DNA of 64,000 bases from Alphaproteobacteria bacterium (GTDB lineage Bacteria > Pseudomonadota > Alphaproteobacteria > UBA9219 > RGZA01). Where the stretch lies: assembly GCA_033762625.1 (NCBI GenBank), contig JANRLI010000007.1:215541-279540 (forward strand). Direction: 5' to 3'. The notes under the pieces are model-generated. The model saw only the letters and a list, made by a program, of their open reading frames with translations. It made no database searches and was not told where the DNA came from. Position numbers and translations under genes: made by a program. Of the stretch, positions 22,906 to 31,429 are shown piece by piece; position 1 is the first letter of the stretch; each line of letters starts with the position of its first letter.

Positions 22906-25761
22906 TTAGTAGAAGAGTTGGCTAGCTTGTACCGGCGCGGGGCGACGGACATAGCTATTATATGATTCAGCGATGGCGGATCGTATTGGTGGTGCTGGTT
23001 CAAATCCACGCTCGCGCAATTGATTGAGTGCAGTGACGAGCGTAGCTAATTGGCGGTAGCGTTCGAGCAGCGGATAGTGTTCAGCGAACAAGTCGTAATT
23101 CGCATTGAAAAGCGCTGCGCGGTAGCCGGTCGCAAAATCTTTGTTATTCGTGTATGTGCGTGTGTCATTTTCATCGATAGTGCCAGTCTGCAATCCAACT
23201 ACAGCCTTTTCCACAGTGCAGCGCAGCGTGGATTGTTCGGTTTTCGACCATGTGATTTCTACAGCTGCCACTTTGAAAGTAAGGAAGTTGTTGTGGCCTC
23301 CACTATCTCTTCCAGCTTCTGCCATTTTTGCGATGATAGATTTCAGGCGAGCGAGCGATGGGCTAGTCTCTTGATCGTCGGTAACCTGGATGCTGCCAGT
23401 CTGACAGAGTAGCAGCGGTCCTGCTTCGCAATCCGTTGCAAAGAGCGTGTTGCCGAGTGCGGTGTGGCCGAGCCACTTTGGCTCCCACTGTGCGGTGAAA
23501 GGAATCCAGTTAGGCGAACTCTGTGTTAGAGGCGCTGGCGGTTCGGCGCTAAAGGTAGGCCAGACTGGTTTGTCGGCGCCAAATGCAAGCGCTAGAGCTA
23601 CCTCTATGTCTTCCGGCACTATGAGCGGAAGCTGTTTTGAACTGATAGGGTCGAAAGCGAAGTTAATCTCTCCAGCCTCTGAGACTGAAAGGCCTCGAAA
23701 GCGTCCGAAACCTTGGAGTGGCTTGCTTTCTTGTGATTGCGGCTGAATAGCACCCAGGATCGGTCGCTGTGCTGCATCAACAGCGTTGTATCGAAACCAG
23801 TTCTGAACCGGATGAATTTGCGTGTGGCCTAACAGACCTATTTGAGCTTGAGCGACACACGACCCATACGATGGATAACCGATGCATTCATCCTCTAGAT
23901 ACGCATTGAGCAATGATAGGCATCCTTCGATTAAATCGAGATCCGAGAAAGCGCCTGATTTTATCGACGTTACCAACTGCTCAGGCGACATGCGTCTCGC
24001 TGTTATGTGCTTCACTAGAGCAAGAGCATCTTGAGTTTGTTTGCGGTTCAATGGGTCAGACATTGCTTGGGCTAGATCTCGGACGCGCAGTGCAGCACGC
24101 CGTTCGTATGCCTGACTGATGTCCTCAGGATTGCAGTCATTGTATAATAGATCGGCGTACTCTGTTGCGGCGGCGGGATCAAAAGCGGTGCCGATGCCGA
24201 GGAGCGACCGGGTGGCGGCGGCAAGTGCCGCTTCACGCTTCGCTGATTTCAGAATCTCCGGAGCGATATTCGGTGAAGAATTCACGTCGCGCGTGGCGAC
24301 GGCATGGTAGTAAGCTTGCGCTTTCTGCTGATCGATTGGCTTGCCATATAGCCCGGTATTATAGGCTCTTGCTAAAAAGTGGCCGGATTCGGTGCGCAAG
24401 TCCTCTGGATCATTAAGATCGTATTCAATTCCGTCCACAAGGGTTGGCAAATGAGGACGCAATTGAGTAAGTTCATTATAATAGCCTATCACGCGTGCTG
24501 CATGAGAACGTGCAGCATCAATAAATGTTTCGCTACGGGCCAACCAATAGAGGGCACGGGGCAGATCAATATCTCCGCCAAGTGGTGGTTGCAAATAACC
24601 CATCGCGAGGTTGTATGCCTGAGTTGCGCCACTGGGATGAAATGTAGCTTTCACGCGCAGTTCACGCGCCTTGCCATGATCAGTGAAGCTATGATTTTCA
24701 CTTTCATAGACATGTGCCAAAAGTTCAGCCCAGGTGCGCGGCACACTGGTGAAGCCTGTTTGCTCATATAGATGTAGGATCGCTTTAACATCTGCGTCGG
24801 TTAAAGGCTGTTCGGCTTTGTCCTTATCTCGCCATAACTTGAACGCTTTGTGAAATAGATCCCAGACTGGCTGCGGATATTCGGATTCTGGTGTGTCGGA
24901 AGAGAGCGGTGGTGGTAGTTTCGACAGCGCGGTGTATTCGTCTTCTGCGTCATCAACCCTTATGGACAACTCGTACCAGGCAAAAAACAGCTCGTTATCG
25001 AGATTGTTGTCTACATCCCTTTTGTATCCACTTCTATAGATAGCATAAAGTTTGCGAAATTCTTGGGCTCGCTCCCTAGTCATGGGGCGCTCTTCCGATA
25101 GCTCAAGCCCGTTATTGAACAATTCAATCATATGTTGTGGTAGATATGCCAATCTTGGATCGTCTTTTACATACGGCTTGCCGTGTAATCGGCTTTTGAG
25201 TTCGTAGTATTCCGAATTCACTTTGTATATGTTTAGTTTAAGCTCATGCCATGCCAGCCGCAACACGCGAATGTCTTCTTGAGCCGTTGAACTCGGGTTA
25301 ATAGCGTCAATGTGCTTCAACTTGTATAATTCGATATGTGAATCTCTGTCTGCTTCACACTCCGCGATAAAGGCGTCTCTTCTGTAACTAAAGCAATTGT
25401 AATGGTCAGCAAAAAACGCTCGGGCTATGTAGTATGAAGCCACGAGCCGGTCAGGCAAACCAGTTAGGCGTGGATCGATGTTTAGTTCGGGACCACGCTG
25501 CAGCGCCTTCAAGAACTCAGCAGAGTAACTAGGGTTTTGTTGCTCCTTGTTGTTTAACTCATTGTCAGTGTGATCTGCGATTTGTTGCTCGCTGGTTTTT
25601 ACCGGCTCTTCTTTGCTACGCCAAATCGAGGAGACCTTGCGAAAGATAGCCTTCACCAGTATTTCGTAACGGGAAGGTGGGGGTGGTCTCCATTCCTTCG
25701 ATCCGTGAACAGCGATTTTCAGAACTTTGGTATCTCGCTTATTTCGTTTCATTTTGGGCAA
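22906..25761 (-). CDS. Cargo operon gene 1, large Sel1-like repeat protein, 951 aa
   Basis: The middle (about residues 395-560) contains Sel1/TPR-like helical hairpins, for example QAYNLAMGYLQPPLGG then DLPRALYWLARSETF, and GHFLARAYNTGLYGKP then QKAQAYYHAVATRD. The N-terminal 350 residues are charged helix. The C-terminal 250 residues form a separate unknown domain with WIPFTAQWEPKWLGHTALGN and a closing FNANYDLFAEHYPLLERYRQ segment. Sel1 repeats usually mediate protein interactions. As first and largest gene of the four-gene operon it is probably the scaffold or effector. No catalytic motif was found. Confidence 0.65.
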   Translation of the reverse strand: MPKMKRNKRDTKVLKIAVHGSKEWRPPPPSRYEILVKAIFRKVSSIWRSKEEPVKTSEQQIADHTDNELNNKEQQNPSYSAEFLKALQRGPELNIDPRLTGLPDRLVASYYIARAFFADHYNCFSYRRDAFIAECEADRDSHIELYKLKHIDAINPSSTAQEDIRVLRLAWHELKLNIYKVNSEYYELKSRLHGKPYVKDDPRLAYLPQHMIELFNNGLELSEERPMTRERAQEFRKLYAIYRSGYKRDVDNNLDNELFFAWYELSIRVDDAEDEYTALSKLPPPLSSDTPESEYPQPVWDLFHKAFKLWRDKDKAEQPLTDADVKAILHLYEQTGFTSVPRTWAELLAHVYESENHSFTDHGKARELRVKATFHPSGATQAYNLAMGYLQPPLGGDIDLPRALYWLARSETFIDAARSHAARVIGYYNELTQLRPHLPTLVDGIEYDLNDPEDLRTESGHFLARAYNTGLYGKPIDQQKAQAYYHAVATRDVNSSPNIAPEILKSAKREAALAAATRSLLGIGTAFDPAAATEYADLLYNDCNPEDISQAYERRAALRVRDLAQAMSDPLNRKQTQDALALVKHITARRMSPEQLVTSIKSGAFSDLDLIEGCLSLLNAYLEDECIGYPSYGSCVAQAQIGLLGHTQIHPVQNWFRYNAVDAAQRPILGAIQPQSQESKPLQGFGRFRGLSVSEAGEINFAFDPISSKQLPLIVPEDIEVALALAFGADKPVWPTFSAEPPAPLTQSSPNWIPFTAQWEPKWLGHTALGNTLFATDCEAGPLLLCQTGSIQVTDDQETSPSLARLKSIIAKMAEAGRDSGGHNNFLTFKVAAVEITWSKTEQSTLRCTVEKAVVGLQTGTIDENDTRTYTNNKDFATGYRAALFNANYDLFAEHYPLLERYRQLATLVTALNQLRERGFEPAPPIRSAIAESYNSYVRRPAPVQASQLFY

Positions 25762-26034
25762 ACATTCTGCATTTAGCTTGCTGCACTCCTAGAGGGGTAG
25801 TTGCCGCAAGAAATCTATTGAATTGGTAGGAGCGATTGCAATTCTCGTTTTAGTTTCGCAATGATATAGTTGGGAACTAATCAAAAGATATACCCAAGTT
25901 AATCAAATTGAGTTCTCTTTAGGATGCGTTGTGTCTAGCCAGTATCAGTTTGGTCGCATTTGTCGCGTGGGCTTTAACAGAAGGCTACTACTGATTAGAT
26001 GTCCAAGAAATTGCACACTGAAATGTTTTTTGAG

Positions 26035-26517
26035 TCAGTGACACCAATCGCTACGTTGTGGGCAATGCTCGCCATCACAAATATAAGGCCGGGCAAGACC
26101 TTCCTCGATCAATGTCTTCGCGACGTCCTTTCCGTGTGACAGAAGGACTGCGCAACGTCGGCCGTAGTTACACGTTGAAGTCCCTTCGGTGCCGGGCAGG
26201 CAAGTGCAGGGATGCTCTACGAGCTTGATCTCTCCAGCCTCGACGATCTCATGAAGACGCGCGCTCGCACGTTTGCCTAATGCATCCTCCTCTGCGCAGT
26301 GAGCACGAGGGCCAACTTCCGGAGTGTCGAAGCCAAGCAGGCGATAATGATGATGATCACTTTGCACTGTGTCACCATCAATCACGAAGACCGACTGTGA
26401 CGGTTTTGAGTGAACCACGCCGCATGACGCGATCATCCAGCTGCACAGCGCGAGCGCGGCGATACGCACGAAATTCCAACGGAGGCGAACATCGATCTGA
26501 AGAATCTTTGACTGCAT
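26035..26517 (-). CDS. Staphylococcal-nuclease-like lipoprotein
   Basis: 160 residues. The N-terminal part has a hydrophobic signal ending IASC, a plausible lipobox with Cys32. The domain then reads VFVIDGDTVQ and YRLLGFDTPEVGP, the SNase core with Asp/Arg/Glu positions, and a later GRRCAVLLSHGKDVAKTLI helix. Four extra Cys near 115-125 and two at the end may form disulfides. It would be a membrane-anchored, outward-facing nuclease. It lies alone at the right end of the element. The family is clear; substrate and location are inferred. Confidence 0.8.
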   Translation of the reverse strand: MQSKILQIDVRLRWNFVRIAALALCSWMIASCGVVHSKPSQSVFVIDGDTVQSDHHHYRLLGFDTPEVGPRAHCAEEDALGKRASARLHEIVEAGEIKLVEHPCTCLPGTEGTSTCNYGRRCAVLLSHGKDVAKTLIEEGLARPYICDGEHCPQRSDWCH

Positions 26518-26711
26518 GCACAGCCATCTTGCCGAGAGCGTGAGCTAGCAACAACAGCTGCGCATGGAGTCATTTTTGTCGGAACTGCACGACGCGCACC
26601 GCTCTCATGGAAGACGACGGCTTTCGGTCTCAACAACGCGTTACTGAGGGTTCCGTGGCACAAGCCTGGCACAAATCGAGGCTAAGTCATTGATATCGGC
26701 TATCTGGAAGG

Positions 26712-26759
26712 AGGCTCATAACCTGAAGGTCGTTGGTTCAAATCCATCTCCCGCAACCA
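26712..26759 (+). repeat. attR-like tRNA-fMet 3'-end copy
   Basis: It matches 4006-4053 at 45 of 48 positions, including the CAT anticodon loop, T loop and CCA. The anticodon stem and T stem no longer pair fully (the 5' side is GGAGG), so it is a fragment, not a working tRNA. It marks the right border of the element. Confidence 0.75.
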
Positions 26760-26829
26760 AATCTTTTTTAGATTCCAGCAATATGGTCGCATATTGCCGT
26801 TTTTATTCACTAGGCTTATAAAGCCTATT

Positions 26830-27249
26830 ATGAATGCCCCGTCGATTTCACTGATAACCCGCATGCGCCGTGCAACCTTCATCAATGAAGGAATAGCAAT
26901 GCTTGTGATGTTGATGGTATTGCTGAAGGGCTTTATACCCGTTGGTTACATGCCGGATATGGAGGCTTTGCAGAAGGGTGTTGTTAAAATTACCATCTGT
27001 ACGGCATCTGGTTTTGAAGAAAAGTTGGTGGATAGCGTAGATAAAACCGCGCCAGCAAAATCGCACCACGCGACATCTGACTTCTGTCCATTTGGTTGGG
27101 CGCCCCATGCTGTTACTGCTCCCATTTCAGTATTTTTAATTCCCGAAATATTTTTGGTTCCTGAACGCCTTATCGCGTTTCAGAAACTGTTCCTAAGCAA
27201 ACCGCACCATACGGTTGCCAGCCCGCGCGCGCCGCCGGCATATACCTAA
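26830..27249 (+). CDS. DUF2946-family membrane-associated protein
   Basis: About 139 residues from the ATG at 26830 (an in-frame ATG at 26794 is possible). A hydrophobic N-terminal helix leads into LKGFIPVGYMPDMEALQKGV then KITICTASG, and the end has HHATSDFCPFGWAPHAV, SPRAPPAY. These are the features of DUF2946 proteins, often found near copper-handling or TonB-dependent receptor genes; no such neighbour is seen here. The His/Cys motif suggests metal contact. Confidence 0.7.
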   Translation: MNAPSISLITRMRRATFINEGIAMLVMLMVLLKGFIPVGYMPDMEALQKGVVKITICTASGFEEKLVDSVDKTAPAKSHHATSDFCPFGWAPHAVTAPISVFLIPEIFLVPERLIAFQKLFLSKPHHTVASPRAPPAYT

Positions 27250-27264
27250 GCATACATCATCATC

Positions 27265-27319
27265 GCATGCGGATATGACCGCTTGAGCGTTCGCTACCCG
27301 CGGTTGCTCGCCCGCATGC
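27265..27319 (+). promoter_or_regulatory. Structured leader (nested hairpin) before the 771-aa gene
   Basis: Outer arms GCATGCGG (27265-27272) and CCGCATGC (27312-27319) pair perfectly. Inner arms ACCGC (27278-27282) and GCGGT (27300-27304) also pair. The element ends 31 bases before the next start and has no T-tract, so it is more like a 5'-UTR element or attenuator than a terminator. Confidence 0.5.
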
Positions 27320-27349
27320 CGTCTTCAAAAAATTCCAATAGGTTTCATC

Positions 27350-29665
27350 ATGTCTGTTGCAATATCTGCACCAGCCTTACATCACGATATCGAGCCGACC
27401 GGCGCAGATGCTGGAAACAACGCTGCGGCTGTTTGTTTCCAATCAGCGGGGCAGGTGGTGACGGTGCTCGGCAAATTAGATCGTCATTTTCATGACAATT
27501 CAGATTTGGCTCGTTTTGCGAAACGCGCGGTTGCCGAATATGCCGCCAAGCGTGATACGCAAATTGTTAGTGTAGTTGTTACCAAAGACATCCTTGATAT
27601 GGATGCGGATAATGCCAAGCAAATTACCATCGGGGATGAACATTATGCCGTAACTATCGGCGATTTGCGGGATGGTAGAAGCCAGATGGACCACATTAAC
27701 CGCGTTATCGAACGGCTAAAATATCTGCAAGCCGTGATGGTGATGCTATCGACAACTGATATGTTGGGCACATCACAGGCGGTTGGCAAGCAAATGGGCG
27801 GGTTGAATGCCAAGGTGCAACAGGTGCAAAAGCTTGGCGTGAAGCTGGAGCAATTTTCAAAGCAAGTAACGCAAGCTCAAAAAGAAGGAAAGCCAATCCC
27901 TGCTGAGGCATTGAAGTCAATCCTAACCCAGCTGAATAGATTGAATACAGCGGCGAATCCGCCCGAAATACGCAAAATTGCACAGGCCATGGCGGTGCAG
28001 GTGAAAGAGCTGCGGCAGCTTCCCATCATGCGCCAAGCTCTTATCCAAACACAAAACGCTAAAACGCAATTGCACATCGAGGCAAGAAACGATGCGCCGA
28101 TTAAAACGGAAACGCGTTTCAAAATTCCATTAAAGCTGCTGGCAAATAAGGACGCTGCGGGGCAGCCACTGGAAATTACAACTGGTACTGAACCCGTAAA
28201 AGTAACGCGACATTTTATAGTACTAACGCCTACGCGTTCCGAGCAAATCCATACACGAATTGTTGGCGCGTCGAATATCAATCAAGCCGCACGCGTGCAA
28301 CACACTGTAGCACCAGCCAAGAATGATAACCGTTTTCGCGCGATACAACAGCCGATCATGAAGCCAGTTGAAGCGCGGCAGACAGCAATTACCGCGCCTG
28401 AACGTGCAAATGTTACGCCCACAACGACACAGCGCTTTACTGTTGTATCAAACACGGTAAAGCAAGCGCCTGTGCTAACCACGCTGGCGCAAACGGGGCA
28501 GGCTACAGTTCAGTACGCAGCTGCGCAGAGTACATCGCACGTTGTCCAACAACCATCAATTATACCTCAAGTTGTTCAGCATTCACCACAACAGGCTGTG
28601 CAACAAACAGCGCAGCACGTGCCACAGACGCAACAGCCTATTCAGCAAACAGTGCAACACGTTGTTGAACAGACGATCAAGCATGCAGAGCCAATTCAAA
28701 GTGCAGCTGACCAGACTGTAAACACTGTGCAAGTCACTACAACGCAGGAACATGCAAAATCCGCACTTCAAGACACCGCGCCAGCACAGCCTACATCACA
28801 TACTACCGCTGTGGTTACCCAAACCACCAAACCGGAAGTTCAGAACACAGCACTTCAAGAGCCAAAACATCAACCGACTGAAATTAAACAAAGCACTGAT
28901 ATTAAGGTCTCCACGGGAAATGCAAATACCAATCGGGTTGAGGCGAAGCCGATTACGGATGTTCAAGGGCCAGTGCAGCCACAGGCGGGTCAACCGCAAG
29001 AAACTCCACGCCTACAAGATGCTCAGCGTGCAGCAGCGCATGTTGAAGCTGGAAAAGCAACTGCGCCTGTTGACAGTGTAAGGGGACGCCTTCCATCGCA
29101 ACAAGGTACACAACCCGGGCAACCACCTCACCAGATTGATCAGCTAGGTAACGCTGCCCCAAAAAATCTGCCAGATGGCATGGTGTATGCCGACAACGAC
29201 AGCCCAACAGCGCGCGGTACGGAGCCGCGTGCTCGCACAACGCCTGCAAAGCCAAACGAAGCACCACCTGTTGGCATACCCGACCAAGTTATTAACCGAC
29301 AACAACCAACATCACCGGAAGGAGATGATAAGAAGCCTGAAAGAACTACCCCCAATGTTGCCAAGGAATTCGGCAGCTGTGGAGAAGCTGTTTGTAAGTG
29401 CGGCAAGGCAGGCGAGACACCAAGCGCACGCGTGACTACGCCAAGTAATCTACCTGCGGCAACAGGTAATGCTACAGAACAGAAAGCTGAAAAGCCCGTA
29501 ACAAAAGGTAATATTGGACCAGAGTTTCGTGAAAGTTGCGGAATAATTTGTACCTGTGACTTAGCAAAAAATGCAGCAAATCCTGAAAGTCAAGCACCGA
29601 AAGGAGAACGCGAGTTTGGCAGGCGCACAAGGCGTGCATCTGCTCCGCAAGCGAACGCTGCATAA
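27350..29665 (+). CDS. Gln/Thr-rich protein with C-terminal Cys motif repeats, 771 aa
   Basis: Not recognised. Residues 1-260 are a folded, helical part (GQVVTVLGKLDRHFHDNSDL, then a helical hairpin around QVQKLGVKLEQFSKQV). About 330-650 is low-complexity, rich in Gln, Thr, Val and Pro (QQAVQQTAQHVPQTQQPIQQ). Near the C-terminus two related motifs occur, EFGSCGEAVCKCGK (about 672-686) and EFRESCGIICTCDL (about 724-738). No signal peptide is visible. It heads a three-gene unit with the next two genes. The Cys motifs may bind metal or be lipidated or crosslinked. Confidence 0.7.
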   Translation: MSVAISAPALHHDIEPTGADAGNNAAAVCFQSAGQVVTVLGKLDRHFHDNSDLARFAKRAVAEYAAKRDTQIVSVVVTKDILDMDADNAKQITIGDEHYAVTIGDLRDGRSQMDHINRVIERLKYLQAVMVMLSTTDMLGTSQAVGKQMGGLNAKVQQVQKLGVKLEQFSKQVTQAQKEGKPIPAEALKSILTQLNRLNTAANPPEIRKIAQAMAVQVKELRQLPIMRQALIQTQNAKTQLHIEARNDAPIKTETRFKIPLKLLANKDAAGQPLEITTGTEPVKVTRHFIVLTPTRSEQIHTRIVGASNINQAARVQHTVAPAKNDNRFRAIQQPIMKPVEARQTAITAPERANVTPTTTQRFTVVSNTVKQAPVLTTLAQTGQATVQYAAAQSTSHVVQQPSIIPQVVQHSPQQAVQQTAQHVPQTQQPIQQTVQHVVEQTIKHAEPIQSAADQTVNTVQVTTTQEHAKSALQDTAPAQPTSHTTAVVTQTTKPEVQNTALQEPKHQPTEIKQSTDIKVSTGNANTNRVEAKPITDVQGPVQPQAGQPQETPRLQDAQRAAAHVEAGKATAPVDSVRGRLPSQQGTQPGQPPHQIDQLGNAAPKNLPDGMVYADNDSPTARGTEPRARTTPAKPNEAPPVGIPDQVINRQQPTSPEGDDKKPERTTPNVAKEFGSCGEAVCKCGKAGETPSARVTTPSNLPAATGNATEQKAEKPVTKGNIGPEFRESCGIICTCDLAKNAANPESQAPKGEREFGRRTRRASAPQANAA

Positions 29666-29701
29666 TTTTATTTTAACCCAAACAATAGAAAAGGAATAAT
29701 T

Positions 29702-30217
29702 ATGACCCATGCTCTAAACCAAATTACCCCGCCAATTTACACTGGCGAATTGCCAACTGAAAAAGTTGACATGTTTGATGTGCTTCAAGACGCTGTTATG
29801 GATGTAGCCGAAGGAAAGAAGAGCGTGGCCGGACTTTATAATGATGGCCGTTTTAAACAGCGTGTCTTTACGGAGATAGAAGGTATAAATTCCAATCTTC
29901 GTGTGTTTCAGTTTACAGGCACGAATGGATTTTGTTGTCTGGTTGCCTATGAACTGGATGATAAGCAGCAAATTCGCGTGCATTGCAATGAGTTAAACGA
30001 TGTATTGATTGCGATGGATGGTCAACCGCCACATCTTCTCAATTGTTTTGATCGTGGCTTTACGCGCCACCCTAAACCTAACAATTTTGCCGAACCTGTG
30101 TTGTTGGAGCCAGCTGCGGCGGATACGTATTTTGAAAATGCGCTAAAGCGTCTTGGCCCGACCCGTCCAATGACCTTTGTACGAGGCGGAACCAGTATCG
30201 CGATCGATGTGAAGTAA
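29702..30217 (+). CDS. Hypothetical protein, 171 aa
   Basis: Not recognised. Soluble, alpha/beta, with no signal peptide (FDVLQDAVMDVAEGKKSVAG, LRVFQFTGTNGFCCLVAYEL). It follows the 771-aa gene by 36 bases with AAGGA upstream and ends one base before the next start, so it is in an operon. A small ligand-binding or chaperone-like fold is possible. Confidence 0.7.
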   Translation: MTHALNQITPPIYTGELPTEKVDMFDVLQDAVMDVAEGKKSVAGLYNDGRFKQRVFTEIEGINSNLRVFQFTGTNGFCCLVAYELDDKQQIRVHCNELNDVLIAMDGQPPHLLNCFDRGFTRHPKPNNFAEPVLLEPAAADTYFENALKRLGPTRPMTFVRGGTSIAIDVK

Positions 30218-30218
30218 T

Positions 30219-31106
30219 ATGTTAGATAGTATTACAAAGCCCGATACGCCAACCCATTCGCTTGAACGCGAATGGGGGCCGGCATTATTCGCGGAACGTA
30301 AGGCTGACCATATCCGGCGGCGTGTGCCGACATGGCGGTATAAAGTTGGCGTTGCTCTGGGCAGCTTTGCCATGCTCACCTTTGCAGCGCAGCCGGTTAT
30401 TGATCTTCAGCTGGAGCGGATGGACAGGGAACGGATTGTCGCCAAACGAATGCTGCTAGACGACCTTCAGAAAGGCAAGGTCGAGATTACGTGGGATGGC
30501 TTGCGACTTCTGAGTACTCCAACGTCAGATCAAGCTTTGGAAACAAGCATTTCCAAAGTCTATGAGCGCTATGCTGGCGAATTCATGACGCTATCAGTTT
30601 CAAAGAACATTCCCTTGCCAGAAAACTTCACACTTGGTGCGGCTGGCTACATGCTGTGCGGGACGGGGCCGGCTGGCTCGCATTCATCCAATGGCTGTCA
30701 TGCATGTGTAGCCAGCAATAGGAATGATTCAGAACGAAATCGTCGTTATCTGGCGCGGTTACTGCGTAGGCTTGCGCAGAAATCTACTAATCCAGCTTTG
30801 AGAGCATTCGCCAAAGCGACAGGCGATGGGGACATGGATGTGTTTGCGCAAGTATGGTTTGCAAAATGGCCTGAAGCATCGCAGCAACTGCTATTGAAGG
30901 AGACCTGTGATCTGAGTGATGCTGCCAAATCGCTTGGTATTTCGTTTGATACCAAAGAGCATTTGCTCAACCGTGTGATAGAGGTTGCCATCAATCAGAT
31001 AGCCATGCGTAAGCAATCTGGTGAAGCAGCAGTCCCCTTTGTGCCAATCTTACCAACCGTCATTCATCAAGCTGCATTCGTAGCACCTGCACAGATGCCT
31101 GGATAG
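30219..31106 (+). CDS. Hypothetical single-pass membrane protein, 295 aa
   Basis: Not recognised. The first 40 residues are cytoplasmic-like and basic. One transmembrane segment follows (VGVALGSFAMLTFAAQPVI, about 43-61), then a large helical domain with a Cys pair region GYMLCGTGPAGSHSSNGCHAC. That cluster could bind metal. It is directly coupled to the upstream 171-aa gene. Confidence 0.65.
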   Translation: MLDSITKPDTPTHSLEREWGPALFAERKADHIRRRVPTWRYKVGVALGSFAMLTFAAQPVIDLQLERMDRERIVAKRMLLDDLQKGKVEITWDGLRLLSTPTSDQALETSISKVYERYAGEFMTLSVSKNIPLPENFTLGAAGYMLCGTGPAGSHSSNGCHACVASNRNDSERNRRYLARLLRRLAQKSTNPALRAFAKATGDGDMDVFAQVWFAKWPEASQQLLLKETCDLSDAAKSLGISFDTKEHLLNRVIEVAINQIAMRKQSGEAAVPFVPILPTVIHQAAFVAPAQMPG

Positions 31107-31121
31107 TTGAGAGTGATTGAA

Positions 31122-31190
31122 GGATTTGAACCAAACGGAGGCTCATAACCCTCAGGCGCAATCCCTGCGGATTGAGTGGTTCAAATCCAT
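31122..31190. other. tRNA-like three-way-junction relic
   Basis: Outer arms GGATTTGAACCA (31122-31133) and TGGTTCAAATCC (31177-31188) pair over 12 bp and enclose two hairpins, GAGG-CTCATAAC-CCTC and CAATCC-CTGC-GGATTG. The blocks GGAGGCTCATAACC and GGTTCAAATCCATCTC match the tRNA-fMet fragment at 26711-26750. There is no normal acceptor stem or D arm, so it is not a functional tRNA gene. Confidence 0.5.
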
Positions 31191-31429
31191 CTCGCAAACA
31201 ACAAACTAACTTCCATACAATCACTGATAGTCGTTTCGCGTTGCGGTTGAGGCTTCTGCATTAACCCGTTGATATTTCTGCGTCTGCTTAAAAAACTAGC
31301 CGTGGGTTCTCGGTAGATTTGCAACATTGACTGGTCGTTCTACTTACGAGACGGCCTTTTGTACATTTACACTTGTCTTACCCTCATATAGCGTCTTGCC
31401 ACAATCTCACCAACCAAGAGACTCTGCGC

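Larger units (their letters stand above)
4054..26759. mobile_element. Putative integrative mobilizable element in tRNA-fMet
   Basis: About 22.7 kb bounded by the tRNA-fMet 3'-end repeats. It contains a tyrosine integrase (17437), MobC and relaxase (5978-7748), a coupling protein (8469-10445) and cargo, but no VirB4, VirB11 or pilin genes. Base composition is GC-rich to about 20.4 kb and AT-richer from there to 26.5 kb, so the cargo has mixed origins. Against the simple model: the integrase is not next to either end, and mobile-type genes also lie left of the tRNA. Boundaries are inferred. Confidence 0.65.

Noticed and set aside
22998-23022. GGTTCAAATCC-like T-loop sequence inside the 951-aa gene
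   Set aside because: It is short, lies within a clear coding frame and has no surrounding tRNA structure.
26700-26885. Minus-strand frame of 61 codons over the tRNA fragment
   Set aside because: It again translates the tRNA antisense (EMDLNQRPSGYEP) and overlaps the DUF2946 gene.
28440-28760. Possible DNA satellite in the Gln-rich tract
   Set aside because: The repetition is at amino-acid level (Gln-Gln-x) with varied codons, so it is a low-complexity protein region.
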